From NCBI GenBank assembly GCA_938003605.1, contig CALKYD010000053.1:1-6565 (forward strand): DNA of 6,565 nt. The letters run 5' to 3'. The translations under genes were made by a program, and so were the position numbers. This DNA comes from an uncultured Sulfolobales archaeon. Lineage in GTDB: Archaea > Thermoproteota > Thermoprotei_A > Sulfolobales > Desulfurococcaceae. Under the pieces are notes generated by a model that saw only the letters and a list, made by a program, of their open reading frames with translations, ran no database searches and was not told the DNA's origin. Of the stretch, positions 1-5,549 are shown piece by piece. Numbering within the stretch: the stretch's first letter is position 1; every line of letters starts with the position of its first letter.

Positions 1-499
1 TACCGCAGTAACTTGTAGAGCAGTCTTCGGCAGCTACGTAGAAGGAGCTTGGCTTGACTCCTTGAAACAGCTCATCTTCGCCAATAACTTCACTAGCCTT
101 TCTCACTCCCCAGAGCACGCCTACAGAGGACTCCATTCTCAAGGCTGTTCTCACTAAGTATGGGACTGGAGCTATTCCAACTCCACCAGCTATGACTAGT
201 ACTCTCTCCCCTTTACGCAGGCTTAAGCCCCTCCCATAGGGGCCTCTCACTCCTATGAATCCACTGGCTCTTGAAAGAGCCTCAGTCCCCCTTCCCCTAA
301 CTCTAAAGAGTATGGTTAGTGAGCCATCCACATAGTCTGAAATAGACATTGGTACTTCCTTTACTCTCGGAACCCACACCATGAGGAATTGAAAAGGCTG
401 TGGTTCAACACCTAGATCGTCCATGAGCTTAAGCCTCATTCTATATATGTTTTCCCCAAGCTCCTCTACGTTCACTACTTTAGCACTCTTAAAGCTCAT
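1..499 (-). CDS. pyrK: Dihydroorotate dehydrogenase electron-transfer subunit (PyrK), 3' end cut by window
   Basis: PyrK is the FAD and [2Fe-2S] flavoprotein that passes electrons between the dihydroorotate dehydrogenase catalytic subunit (PyrD) and NAD or another acceptor in UMP synthesis. The 166 visible residues read as a ferredoxin-reductase-like module. VPMSIS at about residues 49-54 sits where the family has its FAD-binding RPFSIS-type motif. GPYGRGL follows at about 86-92, and the nucleotide-binding loop AGGVGIAPVPYL is at about 104-115. The cysteines of the [2Fe-2S] cluster normally lie near the C-terminus, so they should be beyond the window edge. The CDC-like cysteines at 160 and 165 align with the 'EDGS' segment and are probably not ligands. 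The ATG at 499-497 overlaps the pyrI stop in an ATGA arrangement, which implies translational coupling. pyrD may follow outside the window. The family is clear; assignment to PyrK rather than another reductase rests partly on the operon. Confidence 0.86.
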   Translation of the reverse strand, partial: MSFKSAKVVNVEELGENIYRMRLKLMDDLGVEPQPFQFLMVWVPRVKEVPMSISDYVDGSLTILFRVRGRGTEALSRASGFIGVRGPYGRGLSLRKGERVLVIAGGVGIAPVPYLVRTALRMESSVGVLWGVRKASEVIGEDELFQGVKPSSFYVAAEDCSTSYCG

Positions 500-969
500 A
501 CCTTAATCAGCCTGTGCAGCTCGTCCTCTAAGACTAGCGTGCCGCAGTAGCTGCACTGCAATGTAATTGGCTTGCGGGAGAGAACTATGAACTTACTCCT
601 TAAGGGCTCATTGCTTTTGTTAGTTATGCAAGTAGTGTTTGGACACATGACTATTTCCTCAATTACTTCAGGTATCTCTACGTTGAACTTCTTGACTACT
701 CTGAAGTCTTCAATTATGTTTATTGTAGCTGTTGGCGCAACTAGAGCTATGACGCTCACCTCGTGTTGCCTGAGGAACCTGCTCTCTACTTTAATTATAT
801 CCTTTCTACCCAACTTCTTGCTCTCAACATTCATTATGATCGCTGTTCTAGTTCCTTCGCGGCCGCTTAGCCCAATTATTTTCAGCACGTCGAGGGCTCT
901 TCCAGCAGGTATGTGGTCTATCACTGTTCCAGCCCTTATTTTTGAAACAACTAGCGTTGGCTCACTCAC
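496..969 (-). CDS. pyrI: Aspartate carbamoyltransferase regulatory subunit
   Basis: PyrI is the non-catalytic regulatory chain of aspartate carbamoyltransferase. It binds nucleotide effectors (CTP, ATP) at its N-terminal domain and docks on PyrB through a zinc domain. The 157 residues match the usual length. The N-terminal part has [10 protein letters not shown] at about 14-23, whose Asp18 and His19 correspond to the effector-binding residues of the E. coli chain, and Lys60, Asn84 and Lys93/94 fall where the other nucleotide contacts are expected. The C-terminal zinc site is complete: Cys109, Cys114, Cys139 and Cys142, in the family spacing C-x4-C and C-x2-C. The start is GTG at 969-967, overlapping the pyrB stop as GTGA. 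A purine-rich AGGTGGTGGG lies just upstream and can serve as ribosome binding site. The stop overlaps the pyrK start by four bases. Stoichiometric expression with PyrB is the likely reason for this coupling. Confidence 0.97.
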   Translation of the reverse strand: MSEPTLVVSKIRAGTVIDHIPAGRALDVLKIIGLSGREGTRTAIIMNVESKKLGRKDIIKVESRFLRQHEVSVIALVAPTATINIIEDFRVVKKFNVEIPEVIEEIVMCPNTTCITNKSNEPLRSKFIVLSRKPITLQCSYCGTLVLEDELHRLIKV

Positions 970-1898
970 AACCCACCACCTAAAACCATAGCTAGTAGAG
1001 CCATTCTTACAGGCACTCCTAGTGAGGCTTGCAGGAAGTATGCAGCGTGCTCAGAGCTATCTACTGAAAGCTCTATTTCATCAACTTTAGGTAGGGGATG
1101 CAGTATCTTGAGTGAGCGCTTGGCTTTCTCAAGGAGCTTCAGCGTTACTCTGTAAGTACCCCTAGCTTTCTCGTACTCAGTTGGATCAGGGAATCTCTCT
1201 CGCTGAACCCTAGTTACGTACATTACGTCAACTTCCCCGATCACTTCATCCAGCCTACTCAGCTCCTCAAAAGCTATTCCCTTACTATTTAAAATCGACG
1301 TTACTTCAGGCCTAGCCCTCAGTATTGGGGGTGACACCAAGTATACTTTCAATGGCTTGAAGAGTGTTAGAGCATAGATGAATGAAGTAGCAGCCCTACC
1401 ATACCTTAGATCCCCCACTACTGCGTACGTTAAACCATCTACTCCGCCGAACAACTCCCTCACTGTATATAGGTCTACCATGGCTTGAGTTGGGTGGTGC
1501 TGCCTTCCATCCCCGCCGTTTATGACTGGGTTTAAAGCTATTTCAGATGCAAACTTAGCTGCTCCCTCAAGCTTGTGCCTTATAACTATTAAGTCGCTGT
1601 AGCTGTCAAGCATTCTCACAGTATCAGCCAAGTTCTCCCCTTTAGCAATGCTTATCGACTCCTCGCTTGAGAAGCCAATGACGTCTGCGCCGAGTTTTTT
1701 AGCAGCTACTTCAAAGCTCATTCTAGTCCTAGTTGAAGGCTCGAAGAAGGCTAACGAAACTACTTTGCCTTCAAGAAGCCTCAGCTTCCTACCAACTAGC
1801 TTTCTAGCTTTATCACTTAACTCAAATAGTTCCTCCAACTCCTCCCTCTTAAAGTCAAGTATAGATATTACGTCTCTGCCAATGAATGAACTGCTCAA
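966..1898 (-). CDS. pyrB: Aspartate carbamoyltransferase catalytic subunit
   Basis: PyrB condenses carbamoyl phosphate with aspartate to carbamoyl-aspartate, the first committed step of pyrimidine synthesis, in the cytoplasm. At 310 residues it has normal length and all active-site signatures. These are the carbamoyl-phosphate loop STRTR at 55-59; the 80s loop with Lys86 (AKGE); the HPTQ motif with His135; GDLRYGR at 162-168; the aspartate-binding R229-x-Q231 pair; and HPLP at 267-270. The start is TTG at 1898-1896. It is chosen because the protein then begins [16 protein letters not shown], which lines up with archaeal PyrB N-termini (GRDVISIRDF-type), and no better in-frame start is seen. 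There is no strong Shine-Dalgarno sequence before the TTG. A TATA-like sequence in the short gap after pyrE may give pyrB its own promoter. The gene overlaps pyrI by four bases. Confidence 0.98.
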   Translation of the reverse strand: MSSSFIGRDVISILDFKREELEELFELSDKARKLVGRKLRLLEGKVVSLAFFEPSTRTRMSFEVAAKKLGADVIGFSSEESISIAKGENLADTVRMLDSYSDLIVIRHKLEGAAKFASEIALNPVINGGDGRQHHPTQAMVDLYTVRELFGGVDGLTYAVVGDLRYGRAATSFIYALTLFKPLKVYLVSPPILRARPEVTSILNSKGIAFEELSRLDEVIGEVDVMYVTRVQRERFPDPTEYEKARGTYRVTLKLLEKAKRSLKILHPLPKVDEIELSVDSSEHAAYFLQASLGVPVRMALLAMVLGGGL

Positions 1899-1930
1899 CG
1901 CGCCCGCTCAAAAGCAGACTGCATACTCAG

Positions 1931-1938
1931 TATAAAAA
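1931..1938 (-). promoter_or_regulatory. TATA-like box in the pyrE-pyrB gap
   Basis: On the minus strand the 42-base gap begins with GGTTTTTATACTGAG directly after the pyrE stop. The TTTATA core fits the archaeal TATA consensus, and its centre is about 35 bases before the pyrB TTG. With the usual TATA-to-start distance of about 26 bases, transcripts would begin about 8 bases before the codon. The same T-run could instead act as a weak archaeal T-tract terminator for pyrFE. Both readings split the cluster into pyrFE and pyrBIK. This is inference from position and motif only. Confidence 0.35.
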
Positions 1939-1940
1939 CC

Positions 1941-2543
1941 TTAGCCTGTTCTTGGAGCACTCTTCTCCACGTACTCAATTAACTCCCTCAGCATTTGTTC
2001 ATCAATTACCCCAGCTTCGCGGAGTTCACGGAATATTTCTCTAGCTGTAGCTAAACTATAGAGCTTTAGCCCAAGCCTGCTCAACCTCTCTCTAGCCCCC
2101 TGCTCTCTATCGACAATAACTATTGCTGCAACAGGCTTAGAGCCAGCTGAAGTAAGCGCGCTCCAGGCCCTCTCTATAGAGCCGCCTGTTGTAGCTACGT
2201 CGTCAATTACTGCTGTTCTCCTGCCCGCTACATCTCCTTCAATAAGGGACTCCATTCCATGAGCCTTCCTCTCGCTCCTAACGTATGCAAGAGGCTTCTC
2301 AGACAGTACAGCTATGTAAGTAGCTAATGGTATTCCAGCAGTTGCTATTCCAACAACAGCGTCTACTTCTCTAACTACGTTGAACTTCTCAATTATTTCT
2401 AGAGCGACTCTCTTAGCTAGCTTTGGATAGCTGTAGAGCCTCCTAAGATCTACGTAGTAGGGGCTTTCTAAGCCTGACGTCAGCTTGAAGTGCCCGAACT
2501 TTATCATTCCATGTCTGTAGAGCTCTACTGCAAGCCAGGACAT
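1941..2543 (-). CDS. pyrE: Orotate phosphoribosyltransferase
   Basis: PyrE transfers the phosphoribosyl group of PRPP to orotate, giving OMP. The protein is about 200 residues, normal for the stand-alone enzyme. Numbered from the chosen ATG, it shows FKLTSG at about 19-24, followed by ESPYYVDLR, as in orotate-specific enzymes. The flexible catalytic loop is RSERKAHG at about 89-96, and the 13-residue PRPP motif AVIDDVATTGGS ends near residue 122 with the adjacent Asp pair. A GTG 15 bases upstream (2558-2556) is also in frame. I prefer the ATG at 2543-2541 because GGAGGGTGA lies 4-8 bases before it, whereas the GTG is itself part of that Shine-Dalgarno sequence. The start lies inside the end of pyrF (19-base overlap), so the two are co-translated. 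The stop is TAA at 1943-1941. Confidence 0.96.
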   Translation of the reverse strand: MSWLAVELYRHGMIKFGHFKLTSGLESPYYVDLRRLYSYPKLAKRVALEIIEKFNVVREVDAVVGIATAGIPLATYIAVLSEKPLAYVRSERKAHGMESLIEGDVAGRRTAVIDDVATTGGSIERAWSALTSAGSKPVAAIVIVDREQGARERLSRLGLKLYSLATAREIFRELREAGVIDEQMLRELIEYVEKSAPRTG

Positions 2544-3205
2544 GTCTTCACCCTCCACTCCTGCTCACTGAGTAATCTTAATGCTTCAGCACGCGGGTTG
2601 CTTGAGGCTGTAATAGCTCTGCCCACTATTTCATAGTCGGCTCCTGCGCAAATAGCTGTGCCGGGCTGAGCTCCCTGCACTCCTATGCCGGGCGAAAGTA
2701 TCTTGGCTCTGCTTCCCATCAACTCCCTAACTCTACTAATTACTTTAGGCCTTGTAGCTGGCGCTACAACTCCCCAGGCGTTTAGGGATAGCGATAGCTC
2801 CACGAACTCCTCTAAGTGCCTATCAATGAACTCCTCTGAGCCTCTGTGACTCATTGAAACAACGAGGATTAGCTTTACCCCTAGCTCCTCGCACTTCTCT
2901 GCAAGCCTATCGAGGGCCTCCAACCTACCTACGAAAGCATGAGCTATTACTGCACTTACTCCAGCTTCACTGAGCTCCTCTACAGTGGAGGCCATTATGT
3001 CCCCTACGTCTGCGAGCTTTAAGTCAGCTATCAGTAGGCCTGAGTAACCATAGAAGATCTTCTTGCATCCATCAATGCCTGCCCTAACTAATAGAGGTAT
3101 GCCTATCTTAAAGCCTGCAGCTAAGCTCCTCACTTCACTGACTAATTCTCTGCCCCAGCTAACTGCATTCCCCTTCCTTACGGGGTCTAGAGCCACTATT
3201 AGCAT
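2525..3205 (-). CDS. pyrF: Orotidine 5'-phosphate decarboxylase
   Basis: PyrF decarboxylates OMP to UMP, the last step of de novo UMP synthesis. It is a TIM-barrel enzyme acting as a cytoplasmic dimer. The 226 residues include the catalytic tetrad positions: ALDP with Asp7, FKIGIPL with Lys33, and DLKLADVGDI with Asp61, Lys63 and Asp66 in the invariant DxKxxD pattern. The phosphate-binding end has PATRP at about 149-153, SPGIGVQG at 171-178 and GADYEIVGRAI at about 188-198. The ATG at 3205-3203 is preceded by GGGAGG with a 5-base spacer, which supports this start. It is the first gene of the pyrimidine block and follows a 99-base intergenic region with a TATA box. Its 3' end overlaps pyrE by 19 bases. 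The C-terminal tail after about residue 212 runs slightly past the conserved barrel and may be partly dictated by that overlap. Confidence 0.97.
   Translation of the reverse strand: MLIVALDPVRKGNAVSWGRELVSEVRSLAAGFKIGIPLLVRAGIDGCKKIFYGYSGLLIADLKLADVGDIMASTVEELSEAGVSAVIAHAFVGRLEALDRLAEKCEELGVKLILVVSMSHRGSEEFIDRHLEEFVELSLSLNAWGVVAPATRPKVISRVRELMGSRAKILSPGIGVQGAQPGTAICAGADYEIVGRAITASSNPRAEALRLLSEQEWRVKTCPGLQ
2549..2556 (-). promoter_or_regulatory. Ribosome binding site that decides the pyrE start
   Basis: The minus strand reads GGAGGGTGAAGACATG here. This is a strong match to the anti-Shine-Dalgarno sequence of archaeal 16S rRNA with a good spacer to the ATG at 2543. It lies inside the pyrF coding sequence and overlaps the alternative in-frame GTG, which argues against that GTG being used. 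Confidence 0.65.
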
Positions 3206-3236
3206 TAAGCCCTCCCAGCTATTATTGCCCCATGGG

Positions 3237-3244
3237 TATATAAG
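3237..3244 (-). promoter_or_regulatory. TATA box of the pyr operon, before pyrF
   Basis: The minus strand reads CTTATATA, a close match to the archaeal TATA consensus, with an A-rich AACAAAC just upstream that can serve as the BRE. The centre is about 35 bases before the pyrF ATG, which predicts a transcript with a leader of only about 8-14 bases. Part of the GGGAGG ribosome binding site could therefore sit right at the 5' end of the mRNA. It is the best promoter candidate in the window. Confidence 0.65.
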
Positions 3245-3253
3245 GTTTGTTGG

Positions 3254-3279
3254 CTGCGCTGAGTCAATGCTTGGCGCAG
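3254..3279. repeat. Inverted repeat upstream of the pyrF promoter
   Basis: CTGCGC at 3254-3259 is repeated as its reverse complement GCGCAG at 3274-3279, with a 14-base spacer. It lies about 26 bases after the phosphoribosyltransferase stop and about 10 bases before the pyrF TATA box. It could be an operator or a transcript hairpin ending the upstream unit. No T-tract follows on the minus strand, so a classic intrinsic terminator is unlikely. Six-base arms can also arise by chance. Confidence 0.3.
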
Positions 3280-3304
3280 TGGCTCCTTAATCCACGTAGA
3301 TTAT

Positions 3305-3919
3305 TTAGCGTTGAGTTTTTGCCCTGCTCAGTTTCGCCAAGTGCTTCTCTAAGGCTCTTACCTCAACGTATTCTTCACTTATGTTGAGCGCTTTCACAAC
3401 GTCTTCAACGCTTAACTCCCTATTGCCTGCCAGTATGTCCTGCATAGTCTCCACGAGAGACCATGGATAGTATATCCACTTCCACTCCTTTAGTTCAACA
3501 ACGTAGTAGTCAGGCCTGTAAGTGCTCGTCGACGACTTGTAGTGTATTGCTGCAGTCCTTAATTCAAGGGGGTTAAGCTTCCTCAAGTAACCAAGAATGC
3601 TCACCATGGTTGCACCAGTATCGACTACTTCATCTACTACTAGGACTCTCTTCCCTTCGACAAGCTCCGCCGGCAAGTGAGCGCTTATCAATGGTTTGCC
3701 GCCAATAATCCTGCCGTGCATGTAGAGAGTTGAGCGTATAGCGTAGAGCTCGTAGACTCCCAGTACGTCGCTAACTATCCTAGCCGGTATTAAGCCACCG
3801 CGCGATACCGCTATGATTACCTGGGGCTCGTAGCTGCTTTCAGCTACTTTCACTGCTAGCTCATAGCAGTGCCTTATGGCAGTACTCCACGGAATGTAAA
3901 TTACTTTCGATAACTCCAT
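3305..3919 (-). CDS. Purine-type phosphoribosyltransferase (probable hypoxanthine/xanthine-guanine PRT)
   Basis: This is a type I phosphoribosyltransferase, probably converting a purine base plus PRPP to the nucleoside monophosphate for salvage. The 204 residues contain SRGGLIPAR at 39-47, the 13-residue PRPP loop VLVVDEVVDTGAT at 92-104, and the aromatic segment WIYYPW at about 148-153. That last segment is typical of the archaeal GPT-like group, where an aromatic residue stacks on the base. The lack of orotate-type FTLTSG features separates it from PyrE. A helical, charged C-terminal extension (about 169-204) follows the core; I do not know its role. The ATG at 3919-3917 is preceded by GGTGAT with a fitting spacer. 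The gene starts 14 bases after guaA, so the two are probably co-transcribed, which supports a guanine-nucleotide role. Exact base preference (guanine, xanthine, hypoxanthine or adenine) cannot be read from the sequence. Confidence 0.85.
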   Translation of the reverse strand: MELSKVIYIPWSTAIRHCYELAVKVAESSYEPQVIIAVSRGGLIPARIVSDVLGVYELYAIRSTLYMHGRIIGGKPLISAHLPAELVEGKRVLVVDEVVDTGATMVSILGYLRKLNPLELRTAAIHYKSSTSTYRPDYYVVELKEWKWIYYPWSLVETMQDILAGNRELSVEDVVKALNISEEYVEVRALEKHLAKLSRAKTQR

Positions 3920-3933
3920 GCAATCACCTAGAG

Positions 3934-5028
3934 CTACTCGTACTCAATTGTTGCCGGCGGCTTTGGAGTCACGTCATAGCCTACTGCTCTAACTCCAGGG
4001 ATCTCAAGTATTTCTTCAGCTAGCTTTAGCAGTACTCTTTGCTTAACTAATGGAACGCGAGCCGTCAAGTAGTCCTCAGTTTCAACGATCCTTATTGCAG
4101 TAAAGTACTTTCCTTCACTCCTTGAAGCTAGGGGTATTAGGACGTGTGGATGCCTTACTGCATTAAACTCCTCGTATAGCCTAAGTAATTCCCGCTCATC
4201 GAATCCTCCAACTAGGACTGGGCGACCGTAGACTCTTGAACCGTCGACAAACCCCGTTGTCTTCACTGAGAATACTTTAAATGGCTTACCGCCTAGGAAG
4301 CCCTCGCTAACTACATCGTACTCCCAGACTGCTGGAAAGTACTGGCTGTAGCCGCATCCACTGAGCTCTTCATCAACTACTTTAGTTGCGTGCCTCACTA
4401 ACTCCAGCTTATCCCTACTGAACTTCCCGACTGCCCTAATCAATAGCCCTGGGCCGGGGAATGGCTGTCTATTGATTATTGAAGGCGGTACACTGAGGTA
4501 GTGGGCGACTGCCCTAACTTGGTTCTTATACAAGTTCTTGAGGGGCTCAACTGCTTTCACTCCGTACTTAAACATGAGTTCTTGTGTTAAGACGTTGTGC
4601 TGTGTCTTGACTCCCCCGAGGGTCTCATCAACATCTGCCCTAGTGGTTCCCTGAACTACGTAGCTGCACCCACTCCTCCTAGCTACATCGCTTACAGCAC
4701 TGTAGAATAAGTCCCTGAAGATCCTCCTCTTCTCCTCCGCGTCGCTTAACTCAATCAACTCGCTAACTATGTAGTTAGAGTAATCGTATATCCTTAAGTC
4801 CATTAAGTCCCTCAGGGATTCTCTAACTGCTTCAGCTTCCCTAAACCTCATGAGGCCAGTATCTATGAATACAGGCACTACTTTATTCCTCAAAGCCATT
4901 TCAGCAATAATGGCTGCAGTCACGCTATCTACTCCACCGCTTACGCAAGCTATTGCGCAATCAATGCTGCCATAAGTCTTCTTCAAGTACTCTAAAGCCT
5001 CCTCTACAAACAACTTAGGGTTAAACAA
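3934..5028 (-). CDS. guaA: GMP synthase, ATP-pyrophosphatase subunit (subunit B)
   Basis: This subunit adenylates XMP and replaces the adenylate with ammonia to give GMP. In archaea the glutaminase is a separate protein, not seen here. Numbered from the chosen start, the P-loop of the N-type ATP pyrophosphatases is SGGVDS at 30-35. FIDTGLMR follows at about 54-61, QGTTRADVDE at about 126-135, and QPFPGPGL at about 188-195. The C-terminal dimerization domain ends with KPPATIEYE, as in essentially all GMP synthases. I place the start at TTG 5028-5026 (protein MFNPKLFVEEALEYL, 364 residues) because archaeal homologues begin with this kind of segment. The frame stays open to a TTG at 5133, but the extra 35 residues look non-conserved and carry promoter-like sequence. 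Neither TTG has a clear Shine-Dalgarno sequence. The phosphoribosyltransferase gene follows after 14 bases. Confidence 0.93.
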   Translation of the reverse strand: MFNPKLFVEEALEYLKKTYGSIDCAIACVSGGVDSVTAAIIAEMALRNKVVPVFIDTGLMRFREAEAVRESLRDLMDLRIYDYSNYIVSELIELSDAEEKRRIFRDLFYSAVSDVARRSGCSYVVQGTTRADVDETLGGVKTQHNVLTQELMFKYGVKAVEPLKNLYKNQVRAVAHYLSVPPSIINRQPFPGPGLLIRAVGKFSRDKLELVRHATKVVDEELSGCGYSQYFPAVWEYDVVSEGFLGGKPFKVFSVKTTGFVDGSRVYGRPVLVGGFDERELLRLYEEFNAVRHPHVLIPLASRSEGKYFTAIRIVETEDYLTARVPLVKQRVLLKLAEEILEIPGVRAVGYDVTPKPPATIEYE

Positions 5029-5051
5029 GTCCCAGCCCCAGCACCCATTAT

Positions 5052-5075
5052 TTAGGAAGCTTAAAGCACTCCTAA
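5052..5075. repeat. Inverted repeat flanking the guaA TATA box
   Basis: TTAGGA at 5052-5057 and TCCTAA at 5070-5075 are exact reverse complements separated by 12 bases that contain the TATA candidate. An arrangement with arms on both sides of a TATA box is what a repressor operator would look like. With six-base arms the statistical support is modest. Confidence 0.3.
5059..5066 (-). promoter_or_regulatory. Candidate guaA TATA box
   Basis: The minus strand reads CTTTAAGC, a fair TATA match centred about 34 bases before the TTG at 5028. This is the same spacing as at pyrF. It lies between the arms of a dyad (5052-5075). A second possible box, TTTAAA at 5078-5083, would give a leader of about 25 bases. 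Both are downstream of the longer alternative TTG at 5133, so if either is real the longer protein would not be made from it. Confidence 0.35.
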
Positions 5076-5136
5076 GCTTTAAACATGCATGCTGTAAACA
5101 GGACTTATTAAAGAAAGCTATTAGCTCCAACACTAA

Positions 5137-5233
5137 CTGGGGACTTGCGTAATTTAAGTGAGCCCCTGCCTCCAGCAGTGAATTCTATGGAGTATTCCCG
5201 GAGCTCCCCAAGTCACTATTGAACTCTCTTTAA
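5137..5233 (+). pseudogene. Possible C-terminal remnant of an IS200/IS605-family TnpB
   Basis: This is the only plus-strand coding trace I can support. Reading from 5137, the frame gives EPLPPAVNSM at about 5160-5189. A one-base shift at about 5190 continues as GVFPELPKSLLNSL and a TAA at 5231-5233. From general knowledge, crenarchaeal TnpB (OrfB) proteins often end in a proline-rich MNSMG...ELPKSLLN-type tail, and this joined reading fits that style. Only about 30 codons remain. The zinc ribbon and the RuvC-like catalytic part are absent, so the element is dead. A dyad spans the stop codon (5223-5244) and a palindrome lies just beyond (5260-5272), which fits an IS200/IS605 right end. I rely on remembered family style rather than an alignment, so this could be chance. 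Confidence 0.42.
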
Positions 5234-5244
5234 GCGGGGAGAGT
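5223..5244. repeat. Inverted repeat across the TnpB-like stop
   Basis: ACTCTC at 5223-5228 and GAGAGT at 5239-5244 are exact reverse complements with a 10-base loop. As plus-strand RNA the stem gains G-U pairs on the inside. It covers the stop codon of the TnpB-like tail, the place where IS200/IS605 elements carry structured right ends and guide-RNA scaffolds. Confidence 0.35.
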
Positions 5245-5246
5245 AG

Positions 5247-5549
5247 TCAACGTTTCGTAACTGCCTGGCAGTGGATTCCCTTATTGATAGCCTCATATGG
5301 GGTTTGCTTCAGCCTCCTCCCTCATAGCTAAGTGTATTTAGAATAGGTGGTAGAGGGGTGGTTTAGCTACTTCCTCTATCCTAAGCTATTGCTCCCCCCT
5401 GTCGCAAGTTCTTCAGCAATGCTCTCGAACATGTAGACGCTGCATGGGCCTAGGACTTCACTGGCTGCTCTAGCTATGGCTTCAACCCATGAATGCCGCT
5501 GACCAGCGATCTTGGCGATCTTAACCCCTGCTCTTAACAGCCTTAACAA
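5247..5549 (-). pseudogene. Decayed MNT-type nucleotidyltransferase (antitoxin partner of HEPN)
   Basis: MNT proteins are small DNA polymerase-beta-like nucleotidyltransferases paired with HEPN proteins; where studied, the MNT partner neutralises the HEPN ribonuclease by modifying it. The best start is TTG at 5549-5547, inside the HEPN 3' end and after AAGGTGGT. The frame reads WVEAIARAASEVLGPCSVYMFESIAEELATGGSNS and stops at TAG 5378-5376. Intact relatives have VYVFGS...GG/ASDxD; here the Gly of GS is Glu and the SDxD aspartates are gone. The frame then jumps to IEEVAKPPLYHLF (from 5379), with roughly 25 codons missing compared with the family. A TAA stands at 5340-5338 exactly where the family has the acidic residue of FEIH, then IHLAMREEAEANPI continues to a further shift near 5296. 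All catalytic positions are lost, so this is a clear pseudogene. Confidence 0.72.
5260..5272. repeat. 13-bp palindrome ACTGCCTGGCAGT
   Basis: This is a perfect palindrome around a single central base, with six-base arms. It lies 27 bases beyond the TnpB-like stop and inside the last readable part of the MNT relic. It could be part of a transposon end or an old protein binding site. Confidence 0.35.

Noticed and set aside
1..30. Two cysteines near the cut end of PyrK as part of the [2Fe-2S] site
   Set aside because: The spacing (C-x4-C) and position before the conserved DGS-type segment do not match the C-terminal cluster motif, which should lie past the window edge.
572..991. Plus-strand 139-codon open frame opposite pyrI
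   Set aside because: It lies antisense to pyrI, whose protein is recognised end to end; the plus-strand translation shows no recognisable domain and is a shadow frame.
1648..1935. Plus-strand 95-codon open frame opposite the 5' part of pyrB
   Set aside because: Low-complexity Ser/Leu-rich translation antisense to the conserved STRTR region of PyrB; a shadow frame.
3063..3290. Plus-strand 75-codon open frame opposite pyrF and its promoter
   Set aside because: Antisense to pyrF with no ribosome binding site or recognisable sequence.
5029..5133. 35-codon N-terminal extension of guaA with several cysteines (a possible metal site)
   Set aside because: No Shine-Dalgarno sequence at TTG 5133, no resemblance to GuaA N-termini, and the stretch carries promoter-like sequences; better read as the upstream regulatory region.
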